DNA of 64,000 nt, from NCBI RefSeq assembly GCF_019112525.1, contig NZ_CP077800.1:1922001-1986000 (forward strand). The letters are read 5' to 3'. The position numbers and the translations under genes are program-made. The notes below the pieces were generated by a model that did not search any database, was not told the DNA's origin, and was given only the letters and a program-made list of their open reading frames with translations. Origin of the DNA: Modestobacter sp. L9-4. Lineage in GTDB: Bacteria; Actinomycetota; Actinomycetes; Mycobacteriales; Geodermatophilaceae. This document shows positions 17,384-26,288 of the stretch, one piece after another. Numbering within the stretch: the first letter of the stretch is position 1; every line of letters starts with the position of its first letter.

Positions 17384-18198
17384 CCGCACTCGACACCCCC
17401 CGCACCGCCCAGGTGCGCCTGGCCGCGGACCGCGTCCGGCTGGCCTACGGCGACAAGGTCGTCGTCGACGACCTGGACCTGGAGCTCACCGACGGGTCGT
17501 TCACCGCGATCGTCGGCCCCAACGGCTGCGGCAAGTCCACGTTGCTGCGCGCGCTGGGCCGGCTGCTGCGCCCGACCGGGGGCAGCGTGCTGCTCGACGG
17601 CCGGGCCATCACCTCGCAGTCCACCCGCGAGGTCGCCAAGGTGCTGGGCATGCTGCCGCAGACCCCGCTGGCGCCCGAGGGCCTCACCGTGGCCGACCTG
17701 GTCGCCCGCGGCCGGCACCCGCACCAGAGCTGGCTGCGGCAGTGGTCCAGCGACGACGAGGCGGTGGTCACCGAGGCGCTGACCTGGACCGACATGGCCG
17801 ACCTCGCCGACGCACCCGTGGACGCGCTGTCGGGTGGGCAGCGGCAGCGGGCCTGGATCTCGATGGCACTGGCCCAGGGCACCGACCTGCTGCTGCTCGA
17901 CGAGCCCACCACCTATCTCGACCTCGCCCACCAGGTCGACGTCCTGGAGCTCATCGCCCGGCTGCACACCGAGCGCGGCCGCACCGTCGCCGTCGTCCTG
18001 CACGACCTGAACCTGGCGGCCCGCTACGCGCAGCGGCTGGTGGCGATGAAGGACGGCGTCCTGGTGGCCTCCGGGACGCCGGCGGAGGTGCTGACCGAGC
18101 AGCTGCTGGCCGAGGTGTTCGAGCTGGAGGCCCGCGTCGTCCCCGACCCGGTCACCGGCACCCCGATGGTGGTCCCCGTCCGCCGCCTCAAGCGCTGA
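17380..18198 (+). CDS. Iron-siderophore ABC transporter ATPase (FepC-like)
   Basis: A 272-residue ATPase with Walker [10 protein letters not shown] (about residues 46-54), Q-loop MLPQTP, signature [11 protein letters not shown], Walker [13 protein letters not shown] and the switch histidine in [11 protein letters not shown], which is the FepC/FhuC pattern. GTG start at 17380 overlaps the permease stop. No substrate-binding lipoprotein or siderophore-interacting reductase is encoded beside it, so the binding protein must be elsewhere in the genome. A bidirectional terminator follows. Confidence 0.95.
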   Translation: MTALDTPRTAQVRLAADRVRLAYGDKVVVDDLDLELTDGSFTAIVGPNGCGKSTLLRALGRLLRPTGGSVLLDGRAITSQSTREVAKVLGMLPQTPLAPEGLTVADLVARGRHPHQSWLRQWSSDDEAVVTEALTWTDMADLADAPVDALSGGQRQRAWISMALAQGTDLLLLDEPTTYLDLAHQVDVLELIARLHTERGRTVAVVLHDLNLAARYAQRLVAMKDGVLVASGTPAEVLTEQLLAEVFELEARVVPDPVTGTPMVVPVRRLKR

Positions 18199-18200
18199 CC

Positions 18201-18253
18201 GGCCCCCTCGCAGGGCCCCGCCGCGAGCTTGCTCGTGGTGGGGGGCGAGGGGG
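18201..18253. terminator. Bidirectional terminator between ATPase and chemoreceptor genes
   Basis: CCCCCTCGC (18203-18211) and GCGAGGGGG (18245-18253) pair perfectly, with an inner GCGAGC-TT-GCTCG hairpin between them. It sits in the 66-bp gap between two convergent genes. The following GGGTCCTTCGTC recurs at 45845, also between convergent genes. Confidence 0.65.
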
Positions 18254-18264
18254 TCCTTCGTCCA

Positions 18265-19896
18265 TCAGTAGGTGAAGTGGGTGACGGCGCCGCGGAGGTC
18301 GCTGGCCAGGCGGGAGAGCTCGTCGACGGCGATGCGGGTCTGACTCAGCGCCTGGTTGGTCTGCTCGGCGGCCTGGGAGACGCCGGTGACGTTGGCCGCG
18401 ATCTCCTCGGTGCCGGTGGCCCCCTCCTGGATCGACCGCGACATCTCGGCGGTGGTCGCGGTCTGCTCCTCGACCGCGCTGGCGATGGTCAGCTGGAAGT
18501 CGTTGATCGAACCGATGATCTGCGAGATCCGGCCGATCGCGCTGACGGCACCCGCGGTGTCGCCCTGGATGGCGTCGACCCGGCGGGCGATGTCCTCGGT
18601 GGCCTTGGCGGTCTCCTGGGACAGCTCCTTGACCTCGTTGGCGACCACGGCGAAGCCCTTGCCGGCCTCACCGGCCCGGGCGGCCTCGATGGTGGCGTTG
18701 AGCGCGAGCAGGTTGGTCTGGGCGGCGATCGAGGTGATGACCTTGACGACCTCGCCGATCTCGCGGGAGGAGTCGCCGAGCGCGACCACGGTGGCGTTGG
18801 TGGTCGCCGCCTCCGCGACGGCGGTGGCCGCGACCTGGGCCGCCTCGGTGGCACTGCGGGAGATCTCCAGGATCGCGGCGTTCATCTCCTCGGCGCCCGC
18901 GGAGACCGTGCTCACGCTGCGGGAGACCTCCTCGGCGGCTGCGGAGACGACGCCGACCTGCACGCTGGTCTCCTCCGCCGACGCGGAGATCTGCGCGGCC
19001 GAGGCCGACAGCTCCTCGGCGGAGGCGGCGACCGTGGCGGAGGAGTCCACGACCAGGCTCATGACGGCGCGCAGCCGGCCCATCGCCTCGTCGATCGCGG
19101 TGCCCATCCGGCCCAGCTCGTCGCGGCTGGTGAGCCCGGTGGTGCGGGTCAGGTCGCCGGTGGCGAGCGCCTCGGCGACCTCCTCGACCCGGCGGACCTT
19201 GCGGGCGATGCTGCGGGCGATGAGCAGCCCGACCGTCAGCGCCAGCAGGATGCCGACGACCAGGACGACGAGGGAGAACGTGCGGGTGGAGGCGCTCTCG
19301 GCGGCGGCGGCCTGCGCGCTCGCGGCGGCGTCGGCGCTCTCCAGCTGCTCCAGGTCGGCCAGGCCGGTGAGCGCCTGGTCGAACAGCGGGGCGACCTGGG
19401 CCTCGTGCACGGCGAGCCAGCCGGGCTGGTCGTGCTGCTGGGCGAGGGAGGTGAGGAGGGTGTCCTCGACGTCGCGGGCCTGACCGAACGCGGCGGAGAT
19501 GTCGCCGAGCGCCTGCTCGGTCGCCGCGGGGTGGTCCAGGGCGAGGAAGGCCTGCAGGTCGGCGTCGAAGTCGGTGCGGGCCGCGGTGACCCGGTCCAGG
19601 GCGGCGGTGGTCTCGGCCGGGGTGTCGGCCAGGACGGCGTCCCGCTGGGCGACCGCGACGCGCTGCACGTCGCCGATCAGCGCGGAGACCCCGTCGATGC
19701 CCAGCACGTCCTCGGCGTACATCCGCTCGCTGGTCTCGGCCTCGCCGGCCAGCGCGTGGAGCCCGGTGACCCCGATGACCAGGGCGACGGCCGAGGCGGC
19801 GCCGACCGCGGTGAGCACCTTGGTGGCCACCGACCGGTCACCCCACCACGCGCGGGGGCGCGCAGTCGGGGCAGTGGGGAGTTCGGCGGTCGGCAT
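18265..19896 (-). CDS. Methyl-accepting chemotaxis protein
   Basis: A 543-residue transducer. ATG at 19896 is chosen because GGAG precedes it by seven bases and the upstream extension is unlike the family. TM1 is at about residues 25-47, followed by a four-helix extracellular sensor of about 165 residues. TM2 ([21 protein letters not shown]) leads to a HAMP domain. The cytoplasmic signalling hairpin has the conserved tip [41 protein letters not shown]. There is no CheR-tethering pentapeptide at the C-terminus (ends AVTHFTY). No che genes are nearby. The ligand is unknown. Confidence 0.95.
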   Translation of the reverse strand: MPTAELPTAPTARPRAWWGDRSVATKVLTAVGAASAVALVIGVTGLHALAGEAETSERMYAEDVLGIDGVSALIGDVQRVAVAQRDAVLADTPAETTAALDRVTAARTDFDADLQAFLALDHPAATEQALGDISAAFGQARDVEDTLLTSLAQQHDQPGWLAVHEAQVAPLFDQALTGLADLEQLESADAAASAQAAAAESASTRTFSLVVLVVGILLALTVGLLIARSIARKVRRVEEVAEALATGDLTRTTGLTSRDELGRMGTAIDEAMGRLRAVMSLVVDSSATVAASAEELSASAAQISASAEETSVQVGVVSAAAEEVSRSVSTVSAGAEEMNAAILEISRSATEAAQVAATAVAEAATTNATVVALGDSSREIGEVVKVITSIAAQTNLLALNATIEAARAGEAGKGFAVVANEVKELSQETAKATEDIARRVDAIQGDTAGAVSAIGRISQIIGSINDFQLTIASAVEEQTATTAEMSRSIQEGATGTEEIAANVTGVSQAAEQTNQALSQTRIAVDELSRLASDLRGAVTHFTY

Positions 19897-20101
19897 CGTG
19901 CTGCTCCGGGGTCGGGGCGTGGCCTGGGTGTCAGGTTCCCCCTCTGCATCGTCCGCACGGGGCAACTGCTTGAGCCGGGCGCCGTGTGGGGCCCCTTCCG
20001 CCCCACGCGTCCGCCTCCGGCCACCCGCCGTCACCATCCGTGACCGTCAGCACGCACCCCGCCGTCGCACCGGACGCCGCCGCAGGCCACACTGGACGGC
20101 G

Positions 20102-21025
20102 ATGGACGTGCTCGCCGCTGGCCCGGTCACCGACGCCCTCTACTGGGTGCGCGGACCGGGGTTGAACGCCCTGCTGATCGTCCTGGGCGCGGTCCTGCTG
20201 GCCCGGCTGGTGAGCTGGACGGGGCAGCGGATCACCGACCGGATCGACGCCGCGGCGACCGGCTCCGACGCCCTCGTGCGCTCCGAGGCCGCCAAGCACC
20301 GGCACTCGCTGACCCAGGTGCTCACCTGGGCGGCGATCGTGCTGATCTGGTCGGTCACGGTCATCTTCGTGCTCGACACCCTGGGCCTGCCGGTCACCGG
20401 CCTCGTCGCGCCGGCCACCGTGCTGGGCGTTGGCCTGGGCTTCGGCGCCCAGCGCGTCGTCGGCGACGTGCTGGCCGGGTTCTTCCTGATCACCGAGCGT
20501 CAGTACGGCTTCGGCGACGTGGTCGCGATCCAGGTGGTCGGCGGTGGCGACCCGGCCGAGGGCACCGTCGAGGACGTCAACCTGCGGATCACCCGGTTGC
20601 GCTCGGTGAACGGCGAGGTCGTGATCGTGCCCAACGGGCAGATCGTGAAGGTCGTCAACCTCTCCCGCGACTGGGCGCGCGCCGTCGTCGACGTCCCGGT
20701 GCCGGCCTCCTCCGACGTCAACCGGGTGCAGCAGGTGCTGCGCGAGGTGGGTGAGCGTGCCTTCGCCGACGCCCGGCTGCACCGGCTGCTGCTCGACGCC
20801 CCGAGCGTGATGGGCGTGGAGAGCCTGGCCCTGGACGAGGTGAACCTGCGGATCGTGGCCCGCACCCTGCCGGGCAAGCAGTTCGAGGTCGGCCGTGACC
20901 TGCGCGCCCGGGTGGCGCTGGCGCTGTCCCGCGAGGGCGTCTCGCTGCGGGCCACCTCGACCGAGGACGACGTCCGGGACGAGGCGCTGGCCGAGGACCG
21001 GGCGCGCAGCGGGGGCGCCGCGTGA
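20102..21025 (+). CDS. MscS-type mechanosensitive ion channel
   Basis: A 307-residue channel with three N-terminal helices. The third contains the glycine/alanine-packed pore segment (APATVLGVGLGFGAQRVVGDVLAGFFLI), then the beta domain with GTVEDVNLRITRLRSVNGEVVIVPNGQIVKVVNLSRDW, the MscS hallmark. It opens under membrane tension to release solutes during hypo-osmotic shock. ATG at 20102 fits the family start; the much longer upstream frame is spurious. Its stop overlaps the next gene by GTGA. Confidence 0.93.
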   Translation: MDVLAAGPVTDALYWVRGPGLNALLIVLGAVLLARLVSWTGQRITDRIDAAATGSDALVRSEAAKHRHSLTQVLTWAAIVLIWSVTVIFVLDTLGLPVTGLVAPATVLGVGLGFGAQRVVGDVLAGFFLITERQYGFGDVVAIQVVGGGDPAEGTVEDVNLRITRLRSVNGEVVIVPNGQIVKVVNLSRDWARAVVDVPVPASSDVNRVQQVLREVGERAFADARLHRLLLDAPSVMGVESLALDEVNLRIVARTLPGKQFEVGRDLRARVALALSREGVSLRATSTEDDVRDEALAEDRARSGGAA

Positions 21026-21603
21026 CCCGGCCGCCCGACGAGGTGCCCACCACGGTGCTGCCGCAGCCGACGGTCGAGCAGCCCTCGGTCACCACGTCGC
21101 CGGCGACCCGCCGCAGCTACACCTGGCACCGCCGCATCCCGGCCCGGATCGGCCGCGCCCGGAGCTCCACGCTGGTCATCGGCGCACTGTTCGTGCTCCT
21201 GGGCGGGCTGAACGCCCTGCTGCCCACCCGGGACACCGGGATGACGCCGGTGGTGCTGCCCAGCGGGCAGACGGTCAGCGTGCCGAACTCCGCCATCCCC
21301 AGCGAGGCGCGGCCCACCTCGACCGCACCGGCGCCGGCCACCCGCGAGCCGGCCTCACCCACGCCGGCGACGCCGACGGGGACCTCCGCCCCGCCGACCA
21401 CGACGGACGCGGAGACCTCCGCGCCGCCCACCCGCAGCAGCGCGGCACCGACGTCGACCCCCTCGGCCACCCGGACGACGACGAGCACGCGGGCCCCGTC
21501 GACCTCGGCGGTTCCCACGTCGACCGCCGACGAGGACGAGGGCACCCCGGCGCGCACCGCGGTGCCGACCGCGCCGACGGGCACCGCCGACCCCACCGGC
21601 TGA
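21022..21603 (+). CDS. Single-pass membrane protein with Thr/Pro/Ser-rich extracellular tail
   Basis: A 193-residue protein with a basic cytoplasmic part (TWHRRIPARIGRARSS) and one TM helix (TLVIGALFVLLGGLNALL, about residues 50-67). It then has about 125 residues of low-complexity Thr/Pro/Ser/Ala sequence resembling a cell-wall-spanning or glycosylated stalk. There is no sorting motif or enzyme domain. GTG start overlapping the MscS stop implies co-translation, so a role near the channel (for example wall tethering) is possible but inferred. Function unknown. Confidence 0.75.
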   Translation: MTRPPDEVPTTVLPQPTVEQPSVTTSPATRRSYTWHRRIPARIGRARSSTLVIGALFVLLGGLNALLPTRDTGMTPVVLPSGQTVSVPNSAIPSEARPTSTAPAPATREPASPTPATPTGTSAPPTTTDAETSAPPTRSSAAPTSTPSATRTTTSTRAPSTSAVPTSTADEDEGTPARTAVPTAPTGTADPTG

Positions 21604-21607
21604 CGCC

Positions 21608-22636
21608 TCAGAACGAGGTGACGACGGCGATCCCCGGCTCGCGGCCGATCGCGGCGAGCGCGGCCCCGGCGTCGGCCAGGTCCAGCTCGGAGGTCACCAG
21701 CCGCTCGGGGTGCAGCCGCCCCGCGGCGATGAGGGAGAGCATGGCCGGGTAGTCGGCCGCGGCCATGCCGTGGCTGCCGAGCACCGCGAGCTCGCGGGCG
21801 ATCACCAGCTCCATCGGGACCTCCGGGCGGCCCAGCGCGGGGGGCAGCAACCCGACCTGCACGTGCCGGCCGCGCCGGCGCAGGCTGTGGATCGAGTTGA
21901 GGCAGGTGACGGCCGCGCCGAGGGCGTCGAGGGAGACGTGCGCCCCGCCGCCGGTCAGCTCGGCCACCTCGGCGGGGACGTCACCGGTGCCGGTCACCAC
22001 GTGCTCGGCACCGAAGGCGCGGGCCAGCTCCAGCGCGCCGGGGGCGACGTCGACGGCGACCACCCGCGCCCCGGCGGCGACCGCGACCTGGACGGCGGAC
22101 AGCCCCACGCCGCCGCAGCCGTGCACGGCCACCCACTCCCCCGGCCGCACCTGCCCGACCCCGGTCACCGCGCGGTAGGCGGTGGCGAACCGGCAGCCCA
22201 GGCTGGCGGCGGTGGCGACGGGCATGCCCTCGGGCAGCGCCACCAGGTTGACGTCGGCGGCCTCCAGCGCCACGTACTGCGCCAGCGAGCCCCAGTGCGT
22301 GAAGCCGGGCTGGGTCTGGTTCGCACAGACCTGGCGGGCGCCCTCGCGGCAGGGCCCGCAGTGCCCGCAGGCGCAGACGAACGGAACCGTCACCCGGTCG
22401 CCGACCGCCCAGGTGCGCACCCGGTCGCCGACCGCGGCGACGGTGCCGGCGAGCTCGTGGCCGGGCACGTGCGGCAGGACGACGTCCGGGTCGTGGCCGA
22501 GCCAGCCGTGCCAGTCGCTGCGGCAGATCCCGCTGGCGCCGACCTCGACGACCACCCCGTCCCGGGACGGCGTGGGGTCGGGCACCGCCCGGACGCCGAG
22601 CGGACCACCGAACTCCTCGAACACCAGCGCGCGCAC
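21608..22636 (-). CDS. Zinc-dependent alcohol dehydrogenase (MDR family)
   Basis: A 342-residue medium-chain dehydrogenase. Catalytic zinc ligands are visible in GICRSDWHGWLGHD (Cys) and PHVPGHELAG (His-Glu). The four structural-zinc cysteines are in CACGHCGPCREGARQVC. The nucleotide motif GCGGVGLSAVQVA is followed by VVAVDV (Asp), indicating NAD. It oxidises a primary or secondary alcohol to an aldehyde or ketone; substrate unknown. GTG at 22636 gives MRALVFEEFGG, the expected family start. Only 33 bp separate it from the divergent threonine-aldolase-like gene, so the promoters must overlap. Confidence 0.93.
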   Translation of the reverse strand: MRALVFEEFGGPLGVRAVPDPTPSRDGVVVEVGASGICRSDWHGWLGHDPDVVLPHVPGHELAGTVAAVGDRVRTWAVGDRVTVPFVCACGHCGPCREGARQVCANQTQPGFTHWGSLAQYVALEAADVNLVALPEGMPVATAASLGCRFATAYRAVTGVGQVRPGEWVAVHGCGGVGLSAVQVAVAAGARVVAVDVAPGALELARAFGAEHVVTGTGDVPAEVAELTGGGAHVSLDALGAAVTCLNSIHSLRRRGRHVQVGLLPPALGRPEVPMELVIARELAVLGSHGMAAADYPAMLSLIAAGRLHPERLVTSELDLADAGAALAAIGREPGIAVVTSF

Positions 22637-22669
22637 CCCGACAGGGTGCCCCAGGGGCAGACTGACCGC

Positions 22670-23728
22670 GTGGACGACCTCACCGCCCTCCGGCAGTCCT
22701 GCGACCGCGCGCTGGCCGGGCACGGTCCGCAGACCGCCGCCGACCTGCTGGCCACCGTGCCCCCCGACACCGCGGTCGACCGCTACGGCGCCGGCGGGGT
22801 GGTGGCCGAGCTGGAGGCCGAGGTCGCCGCGCTGCTCGGCCAGCCCGCCGCGGTGTACCTGCCCAGCGGCACGATGGCCCAGCAGGCGGTGCTGCGGGTG
22901 CACGCCGCCCGGCGCGCCCGGCAGACCGTCGTCTACCACCCGCAGTGCCACCTGGAGGTGCACGAGGGGCGGGCGCTGGAACGGCTGCAGGGGCTGCAGG
23001 GCCGCCCGGCCGGGCACCGCGACCGGCTGCTCGCCCTCGCCGACCTCGAGGCCGTCGCCGAGCCGCCGGCGGCGCTGCTGCTGGAACTGCCGCAACGCGA
23101 CCTGGGCGGGCAGCTGCCGGCGTGGGAGGACCTGGTCGCGCAGACCGCCTGGGCCCGCGACCGGGGTGCTGCGGTGCACCTCGACGGCGCGCGGCTGTGG
23201 GAGGCCGCCGCCGGCTACGGCCGCCCGCCGGCCGAGGTCGCGGCGCTGTTCGACACCACGTACGTCAGCTTCTACAAGGGCATCGGCGCGCTGGCCGGGT
23301 GTGCCCTGGCCGGACCCGAGGACGTCGTCGCCGAGGTGCGCGAGTGGCGCAGCCGGATGGGCGGCACGCTGTTCGGCATGTGGCCCGGGGCGGCCTCGGC
23401 GCTGACCTGTCTGCGCCGCCGGCTGCCGCTGTTCGGCGGCTACCTCGAGCGCGCCCGCGAGATCGCCGCCGCGGTGCGCGACCTGCCCGGGGTGACCGTG
23501 GTGCCCGACCCGCCGCAGACGCCGATGCTGCACCTGCTGCTGCGCACCACCCCCGAGCGGTTCACCGCCGCCGTCCGCGCCCTGGCCGAGCAGGGGCTGT
23601 GGACGTGGGAGCGCGCGATGCCCACCGGCGACCCGGCCGTGCAGCGGGTGGAGTTCTCGATCGGCGACGCGACGACGGCGCTGTCGGTCGCCGAGATCCG
23701 GGACGCCGTGGCCGCGCTGGCCCGCTGA
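22670..23728 (+). CDS. Threonine aldolase-like beta-eliminating lyase (PLP)
   Basis: A 352-residue fold-type I PLP enzyme of the low-specificity threonine aldolase / beta-eliminating lyase family. Seen are RYGAGGVVAELEAEVAALLGQPAAVYLPSGTMAQQ, the PLP aspartate in VHLDGARLW, and the Schiff-base lysine in TTYVSFYKGIGALAG. The reaction expected is retro-aldol cleavage of L-allo-threonine/threonine or related beta-hydroxy amino acids to glycine plus an aldehyde. The adjacent divergent alcohol dehydrogenase could then process the aldehyde, which is inference. GTG start at 22670. Confidence 0.9.
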   Translation: MDDLTALRQSCDRALAGHGPQTAADLLATVPPDTAVDRYGAGGVVAELEAEVAALLGQPAAVYLPSGTMAQQAVLRVHAARRARQTVVYHPQCHLEVHEGRALERLQGLQGRPAGHRDRLLALADLEAVAEPPAALLLELPQRDLGGQLPAWEDLVAQTAWARDRGAAVHLDGARLWEAAAGYGRPPAEVAALFDTTYVSFYKGIGALAGCALAGPEDVVAEVREWRSRMGGTLFGMWPGAASALTCLRRRLPLFGGYLERAREIAAAVRDLPGVTVVPDPPQTPMLHLLLRTTPERFTAAVRALAEQGLWTWERAMPTGDPAVQRVEFSIGDATTALSVAEIRDAVAALAR

Positions 23729-23900
23729 CTGGTTGCGCGCCGGGACCGTCTCCGGCGGGGTGGGCCTCGCGTGGCAGGGGGTGCGGTCGTCGCATACCGT
23801 CGACCGCACGCGGTGCTCCATCCAGACGTAGCGCGGTCCCCCGTCGTCGCCGGTCGCCGGCACCACCCCGGAGCAGCCCGGGACCCAGCAGAGAGAACAG

Positions 23901-25007
23901 ATGACCGCATCGACTCTGGAGGGCTCCACGCCTCCCCCCGCCCGGGAGCCCCGTCCCGAGCGCACCCGTGACCGTCAGGTGAGCGTCTACGCCGAGCTCT
24001 CGCAGCAGGTGAAGGACGCCGGACTGCTGAACCGACGGCGCGGCTGGTACGTGGTCACGATCGCGCTGACCGCTCTGGCGTTCGTCGCCACCTGGGTCGG
24101 CATCGTGGCCCTCGGCGACTCGTGGTGGCAGCTCGGCCTGGCCGTGGTGCTGTCCCTGGTGCTCACCCAGTTCGCCTTCTTCGGCCACGACACCGCCCAC
24201 CGGCAGGCGTTCGGGTCGCACTCGGTCAACGAGTGGTCGGCCCGGGTGCTCTCCTGCGGGATCACCGGCATCGGCTACGGCTGGTGGATGCAGAAGCACA
24301 ACCGGCACCACAACGCGCCGAACCAGATGGCCAAGGACCCGGACATCGTGTCCAACGTCCTCGCCTTCACCCCCGACGACGCCGCCGAGCGGATGACCGG
24401 CCTGCGCGGCTGGTTCACCCGGCACCAGGGCTGGGCGTTCTTCCCGCTGCTGGGCTTCGAGGGCACCGCGCTGCACGCCAACAGCATCGCGACGCTGATC
24501 AAGGAGAAGACGATGCCGCGGCGTCGTCTCGAGCTGGCGATCATCGCCGTCCGGCTGGTGGCCTACGTCGTGGCCGTCTTCCTGATCATGCCGCCGGTGC
24601 TGGGGCTGGCCTTCATCGTCGTCCAGCAGGCCGTGTTCGGTCTGCTGATGGGCGGGTCGTTCGCGCCCAACCACAAGGGCATGCCGATCGTCCCGAAGAA
24701 CGCCAAGGTCGACTTCCTGCGTCGTCAGGTGCTCATGTCCCGCAACATCCGCGGCGGCCGGGTCACCGACTTCATGATGGGCGGCCTGAACTACCAGATC
24801 GAGCACCACCTCTTCCCGAGCATGCCGCGGCCGAACCTGAAGAAGGCCCAGCCGCTGGTGCGCGCGCACTGTGCGAAGCACGGGATCAGCTACACCGAGA
24901 CCTCGCTGGTCGGCTCCTACCGCCAGGTCGTCCGGTACCTGAACCGGGTGGGCATCGCCGAGCGCGACCCGTTCACCTGCCCGCTGGTGGCCGCGACCCG
25001 CAACTGA
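23901..25007 (+). CDS. Membrane fatty acid desaturase (front-end type histidine boxes)
   Basis: A 368-residue membrane di-iron desaturase. The three histidine boxes are HDTAH (about residues 96-100), HNRHH (133-137) and QIEHH (about 300-304). Glutamine in the third box is typical of delta-5/delta-6 front-end or linoleoyl-CoA-type desaturases. No cytochrome b5 domain is fused, as usual in bacteria, so a separate ferredoxin or oxidoreductase must supply electrons. Hydrophobic pairs surround the boxes. The start, ATG at 23901, follows GAGAGAAC AG. A perfect-stem terminator follows the gene. Confidence 0.94.
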   Translation: MTASTLEGSTPPPAREPRPERTRDRQVSVYAELSQQVKDAGLLNRRRGWYVVTIALTALAFVATWVGIVALGDSWWQLGLAVVLSLVLTQFAFFGHDTAHRQAFGSHSVNEWSARVLSCGITGIGYGWWMQKHNRHHNAPNQMAKDPDIVSNVLAFTPDDAAERMTGLRGWFTRHQGWAFFPLLGFEGTALHANSIATLIKEKTMPRRRLELAIIAVRLVAYVVAVFLIMPPVLGLAFIVVQQAVFGLLMGGSFAPNHKGMPIVPKNAKVDFLRRQVLMSRNIRGGRVTDFMMGGLNYQIEHHLFPSMPRPNLKKAQPLVRAHCAKHGISYTETSLVGSYRQVVRYLNRVGIAERDPFTCPLVAATRN

Positions 25008-25022
25008 ACGCCCCGCTCGACC

Positions 25023-25058
25023 CGACGGCCCGGTCCCCCCAGGGGAGCCGGGCCGTCG
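25023..25058. terminator. Bidirectional terminator after the desaturase
   Basis: CGACGGCCCGG (25023-25033) and CCGGGCCGTCG (25048-25058) form a perfect 11-bp stem, and TCCCC/AGGGGA can extend it inward. It fills the 55-bp gap between two convergent genes. Confidence 0.75.
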
Positions 25059-25062
25059 TGCG

Positions 25063-25740
25063 TCAGCGGGTGGTCAGCAGGACCAGGACGACGACGAGCA
25101 CGAAGAAGGCGGCCACCGTGGCCAGCGCGGTCCAGTGCCGGCGCTGGGTGCTGACGCCGTCCAGCACGGCGGCCAGGAAGTCCGCGGGCACGGCGGTGCG
25201 GCGGCCGGCGAGGTGCGTGCGCAGCGCCGCCTCCACCCCGCCGGCCGGCCGGTCGTCGGCGGGCAGCAGCTCCTCGACCCGGTCCAGGCCGCGCAGGACG
25301 TCGGGGGCCACGGTCTCCTGCGGGACGCCGAGCTCGGCCGCCGTCTCCTGTACCGACCGCCCGTCCCCGAGACGCAGGACGAGTGCGGCCCGCTGCTGTG
25401 CGGGCAGCCGGCCCAGTGCGGTCGTCAGCGCGCCGCGCACCGGCGGGGGCGGGACCGGGGCCAGCGACAGCCCGCGCAGCAGCGGCGTGGCCGCCACCGC
25501 CTCGCGCCGCTGGGTGCGCCGGTGCCAGCGTGGGTGCTCGGCCAGCAGGGCGCGACGGGCGGCGTCGGCCCGGTCGGCGGCGGGCAGCTCGTCCCAGTGC
25601 CGGCGGACGGTGCCCAGCGCGGCTGCGGCGAGCTCGGCGCCCTCGGTCGGGTCGCCGGTGAGCAGGACCGCGGTGTGCACCAGGGCGGGGGCCTGATCGG
25701 CCACGAAGGCCGCGAACGAGCCGTCGTCGGTGGTGCCCAT
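25063..25740 (-). CDS. Sigma-70-like (SigE-type) protein with C-terminal TM anchor
   Basis: A 225-residue protein. The first 45 residues resemble ECF sigma region 2 of the actinobacterial SigE family (FVADQAPALVHTAVLLTGD, then RRHWDEL). Residues about 110-160 resemble region 4 (ALGRLPAQQRAALVLRLGDGRSVQETAAELGVP), a helix-turn-helix. A linker leads to a single C-terminal TM helix (ALATVAAFFVLVVVLVLL) ending in TTR. A sigma factor fused to its own membrane segment is unusual. It may be a degenerate sigma factor, or a fusion of sigma-like and anti-sigma-like parts. ATG at 25740. Last gene of a minus-strand set with NnrD and a phosphatase. Confidence 0.72.
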   Translation of the reverse strand: MGTTDDGSFAAFVADQAPALVHTAVLLTGDPTEGAELAAAALGTVRRHWDELPAADRADAARRALLAEHPRWHRRTQRREAVAATPLLRGLSLAPVPPPPVRGALTTALGRLPAQQRAALVLRLGDGRSVQETAAELGVPQETVAPDVLRGLDRVEELLPADDRPAGGVEAALRTHLAGRRTAVPADFLAAVLDGVSTQRRHWTALATVAAFFVLVVVLVLLTTR

Positions 25741-25795
25741 CGCCCGCCCCTCCCGCCGTCGTGGGTCTCCATCGTCACCCACGACGGCCCGCAGG

Positions 25796-26284
25796 TCAGC
25801 TGCCGGTGGTCGGCTCGGGCCAGCCGGCCAGGTGCCCGACCCAGGCCAGTGCCAGCCAGGCCCCGGTCAGTGACCCGGTCCCCGAGCCGTCGGTGAGCTC
25901 CAGCCGCCAGGGCGACGTCGACTGCCGCGGTCGCCGCGACCCGCCGCCGGGCACCGCCCGCACCACCTGCCAGGTCCCGACCGGCAGCTGCCGGGCGGGC
26001 CGGCCCGCCGCGGTCGCCCAGACGGCGTCCCGCGTGGCCTGCACGGGCTCGGCCGGTGCGGAGTCCGGCCACCGGAGCTCCAGGACGCCGAGGTCCAGGT
26101 AGCCGCCCGGGTCGGCGGGCACCGACCAGCTCGGCGGGCGGGCGCCGAGCGCGGCGTCGGCGCCCAGGGTCATCACCGTGGAGACCGCCCGGAACACCCC
26201 GCCCAGCAGCCGGCCGGCCCGGGCCTCCGGCGGCGGGTCCTCGACCGTCCACCCGACCAGCCGGCGCAGTTCCGCATCGCTCAT
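25796..26284 (-). CDS. Hypothetical protein
   Basis: A 162-residue cytoplasmic protein with no signal or TM segment. It is mildly tryptophan-rich (GWTVEDPP, PPSWSVPAD, LRWPD, GTWQVV, WLALAWVGHL). It contains PGGYLDLGVLELRWPDS and a C-terminal GTGSLTGAWLALAWVGHLAGW. I do not recognise a family. ATG start 4 bp after the stop of the NAD(P)H-hydrate dehydratase gene indicates an operon with it. Confidence 0.65.
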   Translation of the reverse strand: MSDAELRRLVGWTVEDPPPEARAGRLLGGVFRAVSTVMTLGADAALGARPPSWSVPADPGGYLDLGVLELRWPDSAPAEPVQATRDAVWATAAGRPARQLPVGTWQVVRAVPGGGSRRPRQSTSPWRLELTDGSGTGSLTGAWLALAWVGHLAGWPEPTTGS

Positions 26285-26288
26285 CGGG

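Noticed and set aside
18229-20043. Long plus-strand frame opposite the chemoreceptor gene
   Set aside because: It is the shadow of a well-conserved MCP on the other strand; its translation is low-complexity Gly/Asp/Arg with no domain.
21608-23965. A 785-residue version of the alcohol dehydrogenase frame
   Set aside because: The extra 440 residues are antisense to the threonine-aldolase-like gene. Family alignment starts at the GTG at 22636.
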